The position numbers and the translations under genes are program-made. A model generated the notes under the pieces. It was not told the DNA's origin and made no database searches. It worked only from the letters and a program-made list of their open reading frames with translations. Shown here one piece after another: positions 8,555-16,640 of a stretch of DNA of 27,581 nt. How positions within the stretch are numbered: position 1 is the stretch's first letter; each line of letters starts with the position of its first letter. Source of the DNA: an uncultured cyanobacterium. GTDB lineage: Bacteria > Cyanobacteriota > Cyanobacteriia > Cyanobacteriales > Chroococcidiopsidaceae. The DNA is taken from assembly GCA_946221495.1 (NCBI GenBank), contig CAMIFA010000054.1:1-27581 (forward strand). The letters are read 5' to 3'.

Positions 8555-8941
8555 TCAAGGCTTTTCAAAGCCTAATACCCGGGCGCTCATTTCGTCTACA
8601 GTACGGGGATCAGTCTCAAAAGTTACCCAGCCTTTACGGGTGGAGTGGCGCGGTAAGAAAGCAATTTCAAATTCAGCACTTTCTTGTTCCTTGCCATTGC
8701 TTTCGAGGACAACTTCAATTAGTACACCTTCTGCGGTTTCGTCACCTTTATTAGTAACTGCTACGGGAACAGTGTAATGGTTTAATTGGAGCTGCGGTTT
8801 ACCTAGCTGAAACGCAATATTAGGTGGTGTGTTCTTTATTGTAGCAGTATCGTAAATTAGATATCCGAGTGTACTCAACACAAGGATCAGACTAGCGGCA
8901 AATACGAGCCACTCTAGCCAATTTTTTTCTAAATTTTTCAT
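8555..8941 (-). CDS. TIGR02588-family single-pass membrane protein
   Basis: A 128-residue protein with one N-terminal membrane helix (about residues 8-31, LEWLVFAASLILVLSTLGYLI after MKNLEKNW). The extracytoplasmic part (about 40-128) has a beta-sandwich-like pattern with YTVPVAVTNKGDETAEGV, as seen in TIGR02588 proteins of unknown function. Its ATG overlaps the stop of the upstream TIGR02587 gene as ATGA (8941-8938), so the two are translationally coupled. The conserved pairing of these two families is itself supporting evidence. The biochemical role is unknown; a complex of the two membrane proteins is a reasonable inference. Confidence 0.85.
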   Translation of the reverse strand: MKNLEKNWLEWLVFAASLILVLSTLGYLIYDTATIKNTPPNIAFQLGKPQLQLNHYTVPVAVTNKGDETAEGVLIEVVLESNGKEQESAEFEIAFLPRHSTRKGWVTFETDPRTVDEMSARVLGFEKP

Positions 8942-9813
8942 TGTAATAACAGCCTACCAGCAGAAGCGCCTAGTGTTGCGGCAAGCCCCAGGACGATTGT
9001 TTCTGATAAACAAGTGATGGGTGCAATGCCGTCAAAGCGTCCAAAAAACCAAAGAATTGCCGCAGAAGCGACTAGAGCGATCGCATAGGTAACAACAGCG
9101 CCGAAGATAACGTTCTTAATTCCTCTGGTTTTAATCAACTGCTGCGAACCACTGAAGTCGACATAAAAAAGGATCAGTGCGCCAACTAGAAGTGACAACA
9201 GCGCCATAATCAGCAATTTTCCAGAAGTAGTTTCAGTCGCTATCACAATAATTTCTTGTGTTGGTGCAACGTTGGCGGCAAACAGAACAGCACCACACAA
9301 AGCAATAGTTAATTGTCCACTAAAGCCACCATTGTCGTTTGCGAGAAAAGGCGCAGGCTGTGTATCCTTTTCCATACCCGTGTCACCTTCTTGGTTATCC
9401 CCACTAATACCTAATTGAGCAGTACCAATAGAGACACCGATCGCTACTGTCATTGCTTCAACAATAGTTTTGCCGAGGATTTCGCTGATCGCCATGTCAG
9501 ATGTAATTTGATTTAGTAACCAAAGTATAAAAGCAGCAATTACTAAGCCAAGCCCCATCTCCTCAACAGAATCGATCGCTACTTCAACTGGAGTGGCATC
9601 GCACCGCAAACCACAATAGCGGTTGTAGCCTAATAGTAAAGTGAAAGTAGCAAGAATATAAATTAGTAGTCTTAGCGGATGGACGGTAAAACCAGCCCAC
9701 CAAACTTCCATTGTGTAAAGTAGGGGCAGGCTAAATAGCAGTCCACCAGCGATACCCCGCAAGTATTGTTGAAGCGATCGCGTGATTGAGCGTTTACCTT
9801 TTTTGCGACCCAT
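8938..9813 (-). CDS. TIGR02587-family multi-pass membrane protein
   Basis: A 291-residue integral membrane protein with a basic cytoplasmic N-terminus (MGRKKGKR) and about seven to eight hydrophobic segments. Early features are SLQQYLRGIAGGLLFSLPLL and the tract EVWWAGFTVHPLRLLIYI, both matching TIGR02587. A soluble loop (about residues 142-160, acidic, GDNQEGDTGMEKDTQP) separates two membrane halves. It is the first gene of a two-gene operon with the TIGR02588 gene (ATGA overlap). Its function is not known, and no transport motif is recognisable. HIP1-type GCGATCG motifs occur inside the gene, as in its neighbours, so there is no sign of recent transfer. Confidence 0.87.
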   Translation of the reverse strand: MGRKKGKRSITRSLQQYLRGIAGGLLFSLPLLYTMEVWWAGFTVHPLRLLIYILATFTLLLGYNRYCGLRCDATPVEVAIDSVEEMGLGLVIAAFILWLLNQITSDMAISEILGKTIVEAMTVAIGVSIGTAQLGISGDNQEGDTGMEKDTQPAPFLANDNGGFSGQLTIALCGAVLFAANVAPTQEIIVIATETTSGKLLIMALLSLLVGALILFYVDFSGSQQLIKTRGIKNVIFGAVVTYAIALVASAAILWFFGRFDGIAPITCLSETIVLGLAATLGASAGRLLLQ

Positions 9814-9990
9814 AGCTTTAGCGTTTCTACAAAACGCTTTTTCCTCGATCTCTACACTTAGTCTAAGCTGTTATGTATTAATTTGTACATATTCAGCTAA
9901 GTGCATTCTTAAGCGAGGTAGGTTCAAAGGCTTAGATATTCTGTTTCCTGTCTTCATTTAGAGGCGAGAGGCAAGAGGATAATTTGACTC

Positions 9991-10039
9991 CTGTCTCCTG
10001 TCTCCTGTCTTCTGTCTCCTGTCTCCTATCTCTTATCTT
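9991..10039. repeat. Short tandem heptamer repeat, CTGTCTC units
   Basis: Seven consecutive 7-base units: CTGTCTC twice, CTGTCTT, CTGTCTC twice, CTATCTC, TTATCTT. It is an STRR-like array typical of cyanobacterial spacers. It runs over the 3' end of the small gene at 10026-10154, so the last codons and the TAG stop of that gene are made of repeat units. Confidence 0.85.
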
Positions 10040-10154
10040 CTGATTTATCTTTTTTTGTAGTCAAAATAGTAGTATTCATCATCAGTCCAGCACCGATCAG
10101 AATTACGATCGCTAGTCCAGCTGCTACTAGATCCAGAACATTAGTATTTTCCAT
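10026..10154 (-). CDS. Small single-helix membrane protein (42 residues), unknown
   Basis: A short reading frame, MENTNVLDLVAAGLAIVILI then GAGLMMNTTILTTKKDKSEDKR, predicting one membrane helix (about residues 8-26) and a positively charged tail. An AAAAGGGTG ribosome-site-like stretch lies about 6-10 bases before its ATG. It starts 31 bases after the stop of the CobA/BtuR-like gene on the same strand, so it may be cotranscribed with it. Size and shape resemble small photosystem or cytochrome subunits, but I do not recognise it as any known Psb, Pet or Ndh subunit. The last residues are encoded by the CTGTCTC repeat array, which suggests its tail length varies between strains. Confidence 0.55.
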   Translation of the reverse strand: MENTNVLDLVAAGLAIVILIGAGLMMNTTILTTKKDKSEDKR

Positions 10155-10185
10155 TTTTATACACCCTTTTAAGTAAAAACCTGAT

Positions 10186-11319
10186 TTAAAAGTCTACACC
10201 GCGCTTTAGTTCTACACCTTGATTTGCATAGTGTTTATGACAAAAGACTTCTGAATGAACTCCAGCTAAATCAAAATAGGCGGGTGGATTTTGGCAGCGA
10301 CCTGTAATAATAACTTCTGTATTGCGGGGTTTGCGGAGTAGAGATTGAACAATTGGCTCAGTTGGCAGTAATTCTAGATCAACTGTAGGATTAAGTTCAT
10401 CTAAAATAATTGTTTTGTACAACCCAGAGGCGATCGCCGTTCTTGCTATCTCCCAACCGCGTTCCGCTTCCACATAGTCGAGCTCTTGCTGTTTACCGCG
10501 CCAAACAATAGCATCGCCACCACAACGTTGATGATCAACGAGATTCGGGTAAATTTGCTGCAAAGCGGCGATCGCGGCATCTTCGGTATACCCACTCCCG
10601 CCCTTAAGCCACTGCATAATTAAAACGCGGTGCGAATTATCTTGGCTAATTCCTTTACCAATTGCTTGCAACGCTTTACCCAGCGCACTAGTAGACTTGC
10701 CTTTACCAGCACCTGTATAAATTTCAATTCCGGAAATTCCTTGAGCTGCGGCGGTGGGGTGGTGGTGGGGGCGCATTTCTGAGTGTAAATCGGCAATATC
10801 TAGCAGTTGTTGCGGCGCACCTCTACCAGTGGCAATAATTTCCAATTCTTCTGGCTTTGATTTTAGAGTCTGAATTACTTCATCTTCAGGTAGCAAGCCT
10901 AAATTCAGGACTGGGTTAAGTTCATCTAATACGACAACTGAATATAAACCAGAAGCGATCGCGCCTTTAGCCACATCCCAACCCCTGCGGGCTTCGAGTT
11001 TATCAAAGCGGGTAATTTCATCAGCACTAAAAAACTCTGCTCTACCTGTACGAACTTGGTCGATTAAATGCGGAAAGCCTTGTTGCAATGCGGCAATTGC
11101 CCCATCTTCATCGTAAGCTCGTTCTGGTCCTTTAAGAAACCGTAGCAACAGAACGCGGGTGGCACTGCGTGTATTTATCCCTAATCCAATTGAGCGCAAT
11201 ACTACGCCCAAAGCCGCTTGGGATTTACCTTTCCCTGCACCATCGTAAACGTGAATTTGACCTACTACACGGTGGGGACGCAGTTGCGCTGTGCGAATGC
11301 CGATGCCGTTCCTTGTCAT
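10186..11319 (-). CDS. Tandem-duplicated CobA/BtuR-like P-loop protein (cobyrinic acid adenosyltransferase family)
   Basis: A 377-residue protein made of two similar halves of about 180 residues. Each has the BtuR/CobA P-loop (DGAGKGKSQ at about 26-34 and TGAGKGKST at about 202-210), a copy of EDxAIAALQQ, the ERGW/RRGW...AxxAIASGLY stretch, and the Walker-B-like LDELNP. In CobA/BtuR the single domain transfers the adenosyl group of ATP to the cobalt of a corrinoid. Single-domain enzymes are about 200 residues and dimeric, so this fusion could act as an intramolecular dimer. Cyanobacteria also carry separate CobO proteins, so its true substrate is uncertain. No cobalamin riboswitch is evident upstream. 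The start is ATG 11319. Confidence 0.85.
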   Translation of the reverse strand: MTRNGIGIRTAQLRPHRVVGQIHVYDGAGKGKSQAALGVVLRSIGLGINTRSATRVLLLRFLKGPERAYDEDGAIAALQQGFPHLIDQVRTGRAEFFSADEITRFDKLEARRGWDVAKGAIASGLYSVVVLDELNPVLNLGLLPEDEVIQTLKSKPEELEIIATGRGAPQQLLDIADLHSEMRPHHHPTAAAQGISGIEIYTGAGKGKSTSALGKALQAIGKGISQDNSHRVLIMQWLKGGSGYTEDAAIAALQQIYPNLVDHQRCGGDAIVWRGKQQELDYVEAERGWEIARTAIASGLYKTIILDELNPTVDLELLPTEPIVQSLLRKPRNTEVIITGRCQNPPAYFDLAGVHSEVFCHKHYANQGVELKRGVDF

Positions 11320-11386
11320 TGATTTTCCAGCTATTGCTTGTATTTCATTTTAACGGAGTCTGGCGATCGCGGATTAGTGCTTTTTT

Positions 11387-11414
11387 AGTCATTAGTCATT
11401 AATCATTAGTTGTT
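11387..11414. repeat. Short tandem heptamer repeat, AGTCATT units
   Basis: Four units (AGTCATT, AGTCATT, AATCATT, AGTTGTT) lie in the divergent spacer between the CobA/BtuR-like gene and the small membrane protein gene. This is the same heptamer family as 1674-1701 in opposite orientation. Confidence 0.75.
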
Positions 11415-11485
11415 AGTTTTTCTCGCCTAAGCTTGTACCTAAAAAAGTGCTAATTAATACGTACTTTGTTAAATACTAAACATAG

Positions 11486-11758
11486 ATGAATATACTTGCA
11501 AAAAGAGTGTTTCTGCTGCTCACTGTTTTTGGTTTTGTAGTTCTCTCGATTGAATTTTTATCCGCAGCTCTATTTATCAGCATTCCCTACCAAGATGCTT
11601 CACTGCAGTTGTTGCGTCAGCAAGATGCTCAAGTAGCGATCGCCCGACGTTTTTATTTAGCTAGCTTTATTATGTTTTCGTCTCGTCTATTGGAAATATG
11701 CGAAGGAGTTAAGTCGCTAATTTCGCTCTTATTTCGTAGCATTAGATCAAAATCCTAA
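11486..11758 (+). CDS. Small two-helix membrane protein, unknown
   Basis: A 90-residue protein starting at ATG with a hydrophobic N-terminal helix (about residues 8-34, FLLLTVFGFVVLSIEFLSAA) and a second hydrophobic stretch around 57-68 (YLASFIMFSS). The C-terminus is basic (RSIRSKS). I do not recognise a family. It lies 51 bases before the ABC-2 permease gene on the same strand and may be cotranscribed with it, so an accessory role there is possible but only an inference. Length and codon use look like a genuine gene, and no convincing alternative frame overlaps it. Confidence 0.6.
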   Translation: MNILAKRVFLLLTVFGFVVLSIEFLSAALFISIPYQDASLQLLRQQDAQVAIARRFYLASFIMFSSRLLEICEGVKSLISLLFRSIRSKS

Positions 11759-11809
11759 TAGCGCTGCAATTAAAAGACAAAAATTACTAATTTATTTGGA
11801 GGCAATCAA

Positions 11810-12589
11810 GTGAGTTTGGGCAGAATTTTGACGATCGCTACGAATGTATTTCGGGAAGTAGTACGCGATCGCATTCTTTATATTATTGGCTTTTATGCTC
11901 TCATCCTTGCTGCTGCCATCCGTATCCTACCTGAAATTGCAGCTGCAACAGAAGACAAGATTTTCCTTGATTTTGGTTTAGCAGCAATGAGTATTCTAGG
12001 CTTAATTGTTGCTGTATTTGTTGGTACTGGATTAGTTAATAAAGAAATTGAGAAACGAACTGTTTTAGTTTTAATTGCCAAGCCAATCAGCCGCGTCGAG
12101 TTTATCACGGGGAAACACTTCGGGTTATCCGCAGTGCTAGCTTTACTAATTGCCTCTATGACAATTATTTACCTAGCACTTTTGCAGTTCGGCAAAATTT
12201 CTTACGATTTAGGTAGTATTCTTTTAGCGGCACTTTTCCTGTTCTTCCAGTTATCTTTAATTACTGCTGTTGCTATTACATTGGGTGTGTTTACTAGTTC
12301 AGTGTTAGCAACGCTGCTGAGTTTTGGTATTTATTTAATGGGTAACTTTAGTCAAGATTTAGTTGAACTAAGTCGTCTGAGCAAGAATCCTGGTTTTCAA
12401 CGCTTGACTCAAAGTTTATATCTAATATTACCTGATTTGTCTCGTTTAGACTTGAAAAATCAGGCGGTTTATGGTAATGAGCTTTTACCAAATTCACTGA
12501 CTTTAATTGCCAATGCTGGTTATGGATTACTTTATACGATGCTGCTATTGGCGATCGCTATTTTAATCTTCTCGCAGCGTGAGTTTTAA
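11810..12589 (+). CDS. ABC-2 type transporter permease
   Basis: A 259-residue membrane protein starting at GTG 11810, with a strong TTGGAGG ribosome site 8 bases before it. It has six predicted helices and the ABC-2/NosY-like signature at about residues 75-110 (GTGLVNKEIEKRTVLVLIAK, then PISRVEFITGKHFGL), where a cytoplasmic loop meets the ATPase. The first helix follows FREVVRDRILYIIGFYAL, typical of this permease group in cyanobacteria. No ATP-binding subunit is adjacent, so the partner must be encoded elsewhere; the substrate cannot be told. Its 3' end overlaps the 3' end of convergent purN by 32 bases. Confidence 0.87.
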   Translation: MSLGRILTIATNVFREVVRDRILYIIGFYALILAAAIRILPEIAAATEDKIFLDFGLAAMSILGLIVAVFVGTGLVNKEIEKRTVLVLIAKPISRVEFITGKHFGLSAVLALLIASMTIIYLALLQFGKISYDLGSILLAALFLFFQLSLITAVAITLGVFTSSVLATLLSFGIYLMGNFSQDLVELSRLSKNPGFQRLTQSLYLILPDLSRLDLKNQAVYGNELLPNSLTLIANAGYGLLYTMLLLAIAILIFSQREF

Positions 12590-13232
12590 TACAATTTGCT
12601 GCTAGGGCGATCGCTGGCGGCAAAATTAAGTGTTCTTGGACTTGAATACGGGCGTGTAGAGTTTCTGGTGTATCGTTAGGTAAAACTGGTACAGCTGCCT
12701 GAAGTAAAATTGGACCACTATCAACTTCTAAGCGCACAAGATGGACTGTACAACCAGTAATTTTCACTCCAGCATTTATTGCTTGTTCAACTGCACCTAC
12801 ACCCCGAAAGCTAGGTAATAAACTCGGATGAATATTAATAATTAAGTTAGGAAAAGCATCAATTAAGACAGGTGTTACTAATCGCATCCAGCCTGCCATG
12901 ATTACTAATTCCACTTCATATTGTCGCAACGTCTGGACAATTTGCTGATCTAATTCTTCGCGGTGCAAGTTGCGGTGATTTAATAAAACACTGGGGACAT
13001 TCCAATTGTCTGCGCGTTGGGCTGCTTTAGCTTCTGGGTTGTTGTAGATTAGGACTCTAATTTGAGCATTGAGTTGATTGGAGGCGATCGCATTAGCAAC
13101 TGCCTCGAAGTTACTACCATTACCAGAAGCCATAATTCCTAGTTTTACAGGAGTGCCTGCTGTTCGGAAGGTGGAAGGAATATCTGGTGAAATTAGACTA
13201 GGGGTATTAACCACTATTGAATTGGTACTCAT
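12558..13232 (-). CDS. purN: Phosphoribosylglycinamide formyltransferase PurN
   Basis: A 224-residue GAR transformylase of purine synthesis, which moves a formyl group from 10-formyl-THF to GAR. Visible motifs: the phosphate-binding start KLGIMASGNGSNFEAV at about residues 31-46; the hallmark NIHPSLLPSFRG with catalytic Asn and His; then GCTVHLV and DSGPILLQAAVPV, which contains the catalytic aspartate region. All key residues are present. The first 28 residues (serine- and threonine-rich) are an extension beyond the E. coli enzyme and could be partly untranslated. It is a single minus-strand gene. Its last 10 codons overlap the last codons of the convergent permease gene, so the two transcripts are complementary at their ends. 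Confidence 0.96.
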   Translation of the reverse strand: MSTNSIVVNTPSLISPDIPSTFRTAGTPVKLGIMASGNGSNFEAVANAIASNQLNAQIRVLIYNNPEAKAAQRADNWNVPSVLLNHRNLHREELDQQIVQTLRQYEVELVIMAGWMRLVTPVLIDAFPNLIINIHPSLLPSFRGVGAVEQAINAGVKITGCTVHLVRLEVDSGPILLQAAVPVLPNDTPETLHARIQVQEHLILPPAIALAANCIKTHAARRLK

Positions 13233-13374
13233 TACTTTTTAAGGTCATTGTAAATCTGATATACCTGCCCATTAAAGTTTGGGGGTTATACAGATATAGT
13301 TAGGCGATCGCCAGTTCTAAAAATCTTGATTTTACAGTGTTTGTTGAGTTGCAAGAAAATCAGTTGATACTAAA

Positions 13375-13399
13375 GTAGGGGCAACTAATGTACCCCTAC
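13375..13399 (-). terminator. Hairpin downstream of the RTX gene, candidate terminator
   Basis: A perfect 7-base stem, GTAGGGG and CCCCTAC, encloses an 11-base loop. On the minus strand it lies 53 bases after the RTX stop and is followed by TTTAG, a short T-run. It may terminate the long RTX transcript. Very similar GTAGGGGC... stem-loops occur as dispersed repeats in cyanobacteria, so it could instead be a repeat element. The spacer 13233-13451 holds nothing else I can name. Confidence 0.45.
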
Positions 13400-13451
13400 G
13401 GCATCATGGTCGATTTTACGCAGGAAGCATGAACTTAACTCTTTGCATCAA

Positions 13452-16400
13452 CTAGCTAAGACTCTGAGTAACATCTGCATCTACCAACAGCGTCGCCGCA
13501 CCAGAATTGTACTGTCGATAGAGGATGTTATCTACAGTTGTTGTGCCAGCAAATGCCCAGCCTTGTCCTGTGGATGTTACGCGATCGCCAGCATTACCGT
13601 TAACAATTAACTGATTAGTTGTATCTGAAAGATTCAGTACATCTAAGCGTGTAAAAGTCAGGCTGTTGTTACCAGTTCCGGTGATATCGATAAGCTCAAA
13701 TTCTCTGAGTTTATTACTCAAGTCAAGATTAGCGCCGTTACCATCAATGCGTAGCGTATCTCTACCACTACCGCCATCAATGCGTCGAGCAGCTGCACCA
13801 AAGCTTAGAGTATCATTGCCAGCACCGCCGTAAAGCACGTCAATACCGCCACTACCAATTAGGCGATCGTTGCCTAAGCCACCAACTAAGACATCATTAG
13901 CAGCAGTGCCTGTCAGGGTATCATTACCTGCTGTGCCAGCATTCGTTACAGAATCGGTGAAGTCACGCCCAAAGATTACATAGCTCTCGCCAGCGCTGTA
14001 ATCGTATATTATGCCCCTTGTGGGAGCAGCATTAGGAGCTCCGACAATCAGGTCATCAAAGCCATCACCGTTAATGTCGCCTCCTGAACTGACCGAATCG
14101 CCGGATGCGTCACCCTCATCGATGCCGTTGATCGTAAAGCCATTGCGACCATTGATATCAAAAACGCTGAAACTGGCATTAAAGCCGCCTGCCTTGCCAA
14201 ATACCAGATAACTTGCGCCAGCACCACTTTGACCGTTAGAATCGGCTGCCGGATTGCCGACTAAGAGGTCATCAAAGCCATCACTGTTGACATCGCCTGC
14301 GGAACTGACGGCAATATTTGAGAAGTTATATGTACTGAAGCTATATGTATCAATGTCGTTAATGATAAAGCCATTGCTGCCGTTGAGAGTAGAAAGGTTG
14401 AGGCTAGCACCAAAGCCCTCTGCCTTGCCGAACACGACATAGCTTTCGCCAGTACCACGAGCGCCGATGATGATGTCATTGAAACCATCACCATTGATAT
14501 CACCTGCATCACTAACTGCACGACCTGATAAATCACCCGCGTCAATGCCGTTAATCACAAAGCCATTAGTGCCGTTAAGGGTAGAAAGGTTGAGGTTAGC
14601 ACCCAAGCCTCCTACTTTGCCGAATACTACATAACTTTTGCCAGCACCACTTTGACCGTTAGCGTCGGCTCCAGAATTTCCGAGCAGGAGGTCATCAAAG
14701 CCATCACCATTAATATCACCTGCTGAACTGACTGATGAATAGCCTGCTCCCTCAATCTTAAAACCATTGCTACCGTTAAGGGTAGAAAGGTCGAGGCTAG
14801 CACCAAAGCTCTCTGCCTTACCGAACACTACATAGCTTGAGTTACCACTATAATCCTGTGCTCTTATTAAGAGGTCATCAAAGCCATCGCCGTTGAAGTC
14901 ACCTGCGTTGCTGACAGCACTTGTACCTGTATTGATTGCAAAGCCATTGCTGCCGTCAAGGGTAGAAAGATTGAGGCTTGCCTCAAAGCCCCCTACTTTG
15001 CCGAATACCACATAGCTTTGTAAGTTAGCGCCATTTCCGATTAGGATGTCCGAAAAGCCATCAGCGTTAATATCACCTGCTGAACTGACCGAGTCGCCTA
15101 ATAAACCTTGGAGAAAGCCACCGTCAACATTGAGCACAAAGCCGTTGCTACCGTTAAGGGTAGAGACATCTAGGCTGGCATCAAAGCCTCCTGCTTTGCC
15201 AAACACTACATAGCTCTTACCAGGGGTAAAAGTATCGTCGCCGTAGTTATCTAAGACACTTGTTCCAGGAGCGCCAATAATGAAGTCCTCGAAGCCATCG
15301 CCGTTGATGTCACCTGCATTACTAACTGAAGAGCCTGCTCTATCAATGTCAATGCCTTTAATTACAAAGCCATTAGTACCGTTGAGAGTGGAGAGATTAA
15401 ACTCATCAGAAGTAAATTTGAAATAGTTGCTATTTAGACTTAAACCTGAGCTTCCCTGAATAATTGCTATCAATTCATCTGGCTGAGTACTGGGCTTATT
15501 ACGATAAATTGCTGTACCCGTCGGTAGACCAGTAGGAGAGGCGGCTAGGCGATAATTAGCCCTGTTGCCATTGAGCCTGATAATGTCGTCGCTGGCATTG
15601 AAGTCAGTAATTAAGGCATAATCGCCCGTACCCGCAGTTGTAGCATTGCGGTCATCATAGAAAACCTGGGTAGGACTACCGAGAAAGAAGGTGTCTCTGC
15701 CTGCGCCGCCAGTTAGAGTATCTCGCTCTCCAACTCCTCCAGAACTTCCTAAGAGGTTGTCATTGCCTGCTTGTCCATTAAGCTTGTCACTGCCTGCTGC
15801 GCCTTTAAGGATATTGCTAGCAGCATTACCAACTATTGTGTTATTGAGGCTGTTGCCTGTGCCATTAAGGGCGCTATTCCCTAATAGCGTCAATTTTTCC
15901 AGGTTATTACCCAGTGTATAGCTGATGGAAGACTGTACAGTATCTATGCCTGCACTTGCAGCCTCAATAACTATATCTTCAACAAAACGACTAGCTCCTA
16001 AAAAAATGATGTAAGTATCGTTCCCCTTACCGCCATTCAGCGTATCTGTTAAACGGTTGACGTTGGAGTATTCATAACTCTGGTTGGCGTATAGAGTATC
16101 GTTGCCATCACCGCCATAAAGATTGTCACTAGCATTTGTCCCACCATCAAGGATATCGTTACCGTTGCCACCGTAGAGAATATTTCCATCATATTCATAG
16201 CCGCCTCCACCATTAAGGATGTCGTTGCCATCGCCGCCGTACAAAGTGTCGCTACCGATTCCCCCATCAAGAGAGTCGTTGCCAGCATCATCACTGCCGC
16301 CGTATAAAATATCCCTACCTGCACCACCATCTAGGCTGTCATTACCTCTACCACCTCCTAAAGTATCGTTACCATCTTCTCCAAATAGTCTGTCGTTACC

Positions 16401-16640
16401 GTTGTCGCCTTTAAGGTCATCATTACCCACACCACCTCGGAGCGTGTCTAAACCTAATCCGCCGCTCAAATTGTCATCACCCGTACCACCCAAAATACTG
16501 TCGTTACCTACACCGCCAATTAGGGTGTCGTTACCAGATGGACTACTCGCATTTCCACCACTCGCCCAACCAAATATCGTGTCATTGCCACTTGTGCCAG
16601 TTATTGCATCTGCTTGTGGCTTACCAAATATTGTTGCCAT
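13452..16640 (-). CDS. Large RTX calcium-binding protein with seven FG-GAP repeats, likely type I secreted
   Basis: 1062 residues, with a strong AGGAGA ribosome site 8 bases before ATG 16640. Domain order: block of RTX nonapeptides (GGxGxDxL type, such as LIGGVGNDSILGGTGDDNLSG) at about 15-185; a linker with a second short RTX stretch at 250-320; a domain around residues 335-410 (ITDFNASDDIIRLNG); seven FG-GAP/integrin-like repeats with a DxNxDGxxD calcium loop (such as AGDINGDGFDDLLLG) at about 415-905; a final RTX block at 908-972; and an end (about 973-1062) with ITGTGNNSLTF and LLVDADVTQS, like the C-terminal regions of other cyanobacterial RTX proteins. There is no N-terminal signal peptide, which fits type I secretion. 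RTX loops fold on binding calcium outside the cell. No HlyB/HlyD or TolC genes are adjacent. Confidence 0.92.
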   Translation of the reverse strand: MATIFGKPQADAITGTSGNDTIFGWASGGNASSPSGNDTLIGGVGNDSILGGTGDDNLSGGLGLDTLRGGVGNDDLKGDNGNDRLFGEDGNDTLGGGRGNDSLDGGAGRDILYGGSDDAGNDSLDGGIGSDTLYGGDGNDILNGGGGYEYDGNILYGGNGNDILDGGTNASDNLYGGDGNDTLYANQSYEYSNVNRLTDTLNGGKGNDTYIIFLGASRFVEDIVIEAASAGIDTVQSSISYTLGNNLEKLTLLGNSALNGTGNSLNNTIVGNAASNILKGAAGSDKLNGQAGNDNLLGSSGGVGERDTLTGGAGRDTFFLGSPTQVFYDDRNATTAGTGDYALITDFNASDDIIRLNGNRANYRLAASPTGLPTGTAIYRNKPSTQPDELIAIIQGSSGLSLNSNYFKFTSDEFNLSTLNGTNGFVIKGIDIDRAGSSVSNAGDINGDGFEDFIIGAPGTSVLDNYGDDTFTPGKSYVVFGKAGGFDASLDVSTLNGSNGFVLNVDGGFLQGLLGDSVSSAGDINADGFSDILIGNGANLQSYVVFGKVGGFEASLNLSTLDGSNGFAINTGTSAVSNAGDFNGDGFDDLLIRAQDYSGNSSYVVFGKAESFGASLDLSTLNGSNGFKIEGAGYSSVSSAGDINGDGFDDLLLGNSGADANGQSGAGKSYVVFGKVGGLGANLNLSTLNGTNGFVINGIDAGDLSGRAVSDAGDINGDGFNDIIIGARGTGESYVVFGKAEGFGASLNLSTLNGSNGFIINDIDTYSFSTYNFSNIAVSSAGDVNSDGFDDLLVGNPAADSNGQSGAGASYLVFGKAGGFNASFSVFDINGRNGFTINGIDEGDASGDSVSSGGDINGDGFDDLIVGAPNAAPTRGIIYDYSAGESYVIFGRDFTDSVTNAGTAGNDTLTGTAANDVLVGGLGNDRLIGSGGIDVLYGGAGNDTLSFGAAARRIDGGSGRDTLRIDGNGANLDLSNKLREFELIDITGTGNNSLTFTRLDVLNLSDTTNQLIVNGNAGDRVTSTGQGWAFAGTTTVDNILYRQYNSGAATLLVDADVTQSLS

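Noticed and set aside
11320..11485. Cobalamin riboswitch before the CobA/BtuR-like gene
   Set aside because: No B12-box-like conserved core was found in the spacer, which holds only a heptamer repeat.
13452..16640. CRISPR-like or satellite repeats
   Set aside because: The DNA repeats are coding repeats of RTX and FG-GAP units, with variable spacing and an intact reading frame.
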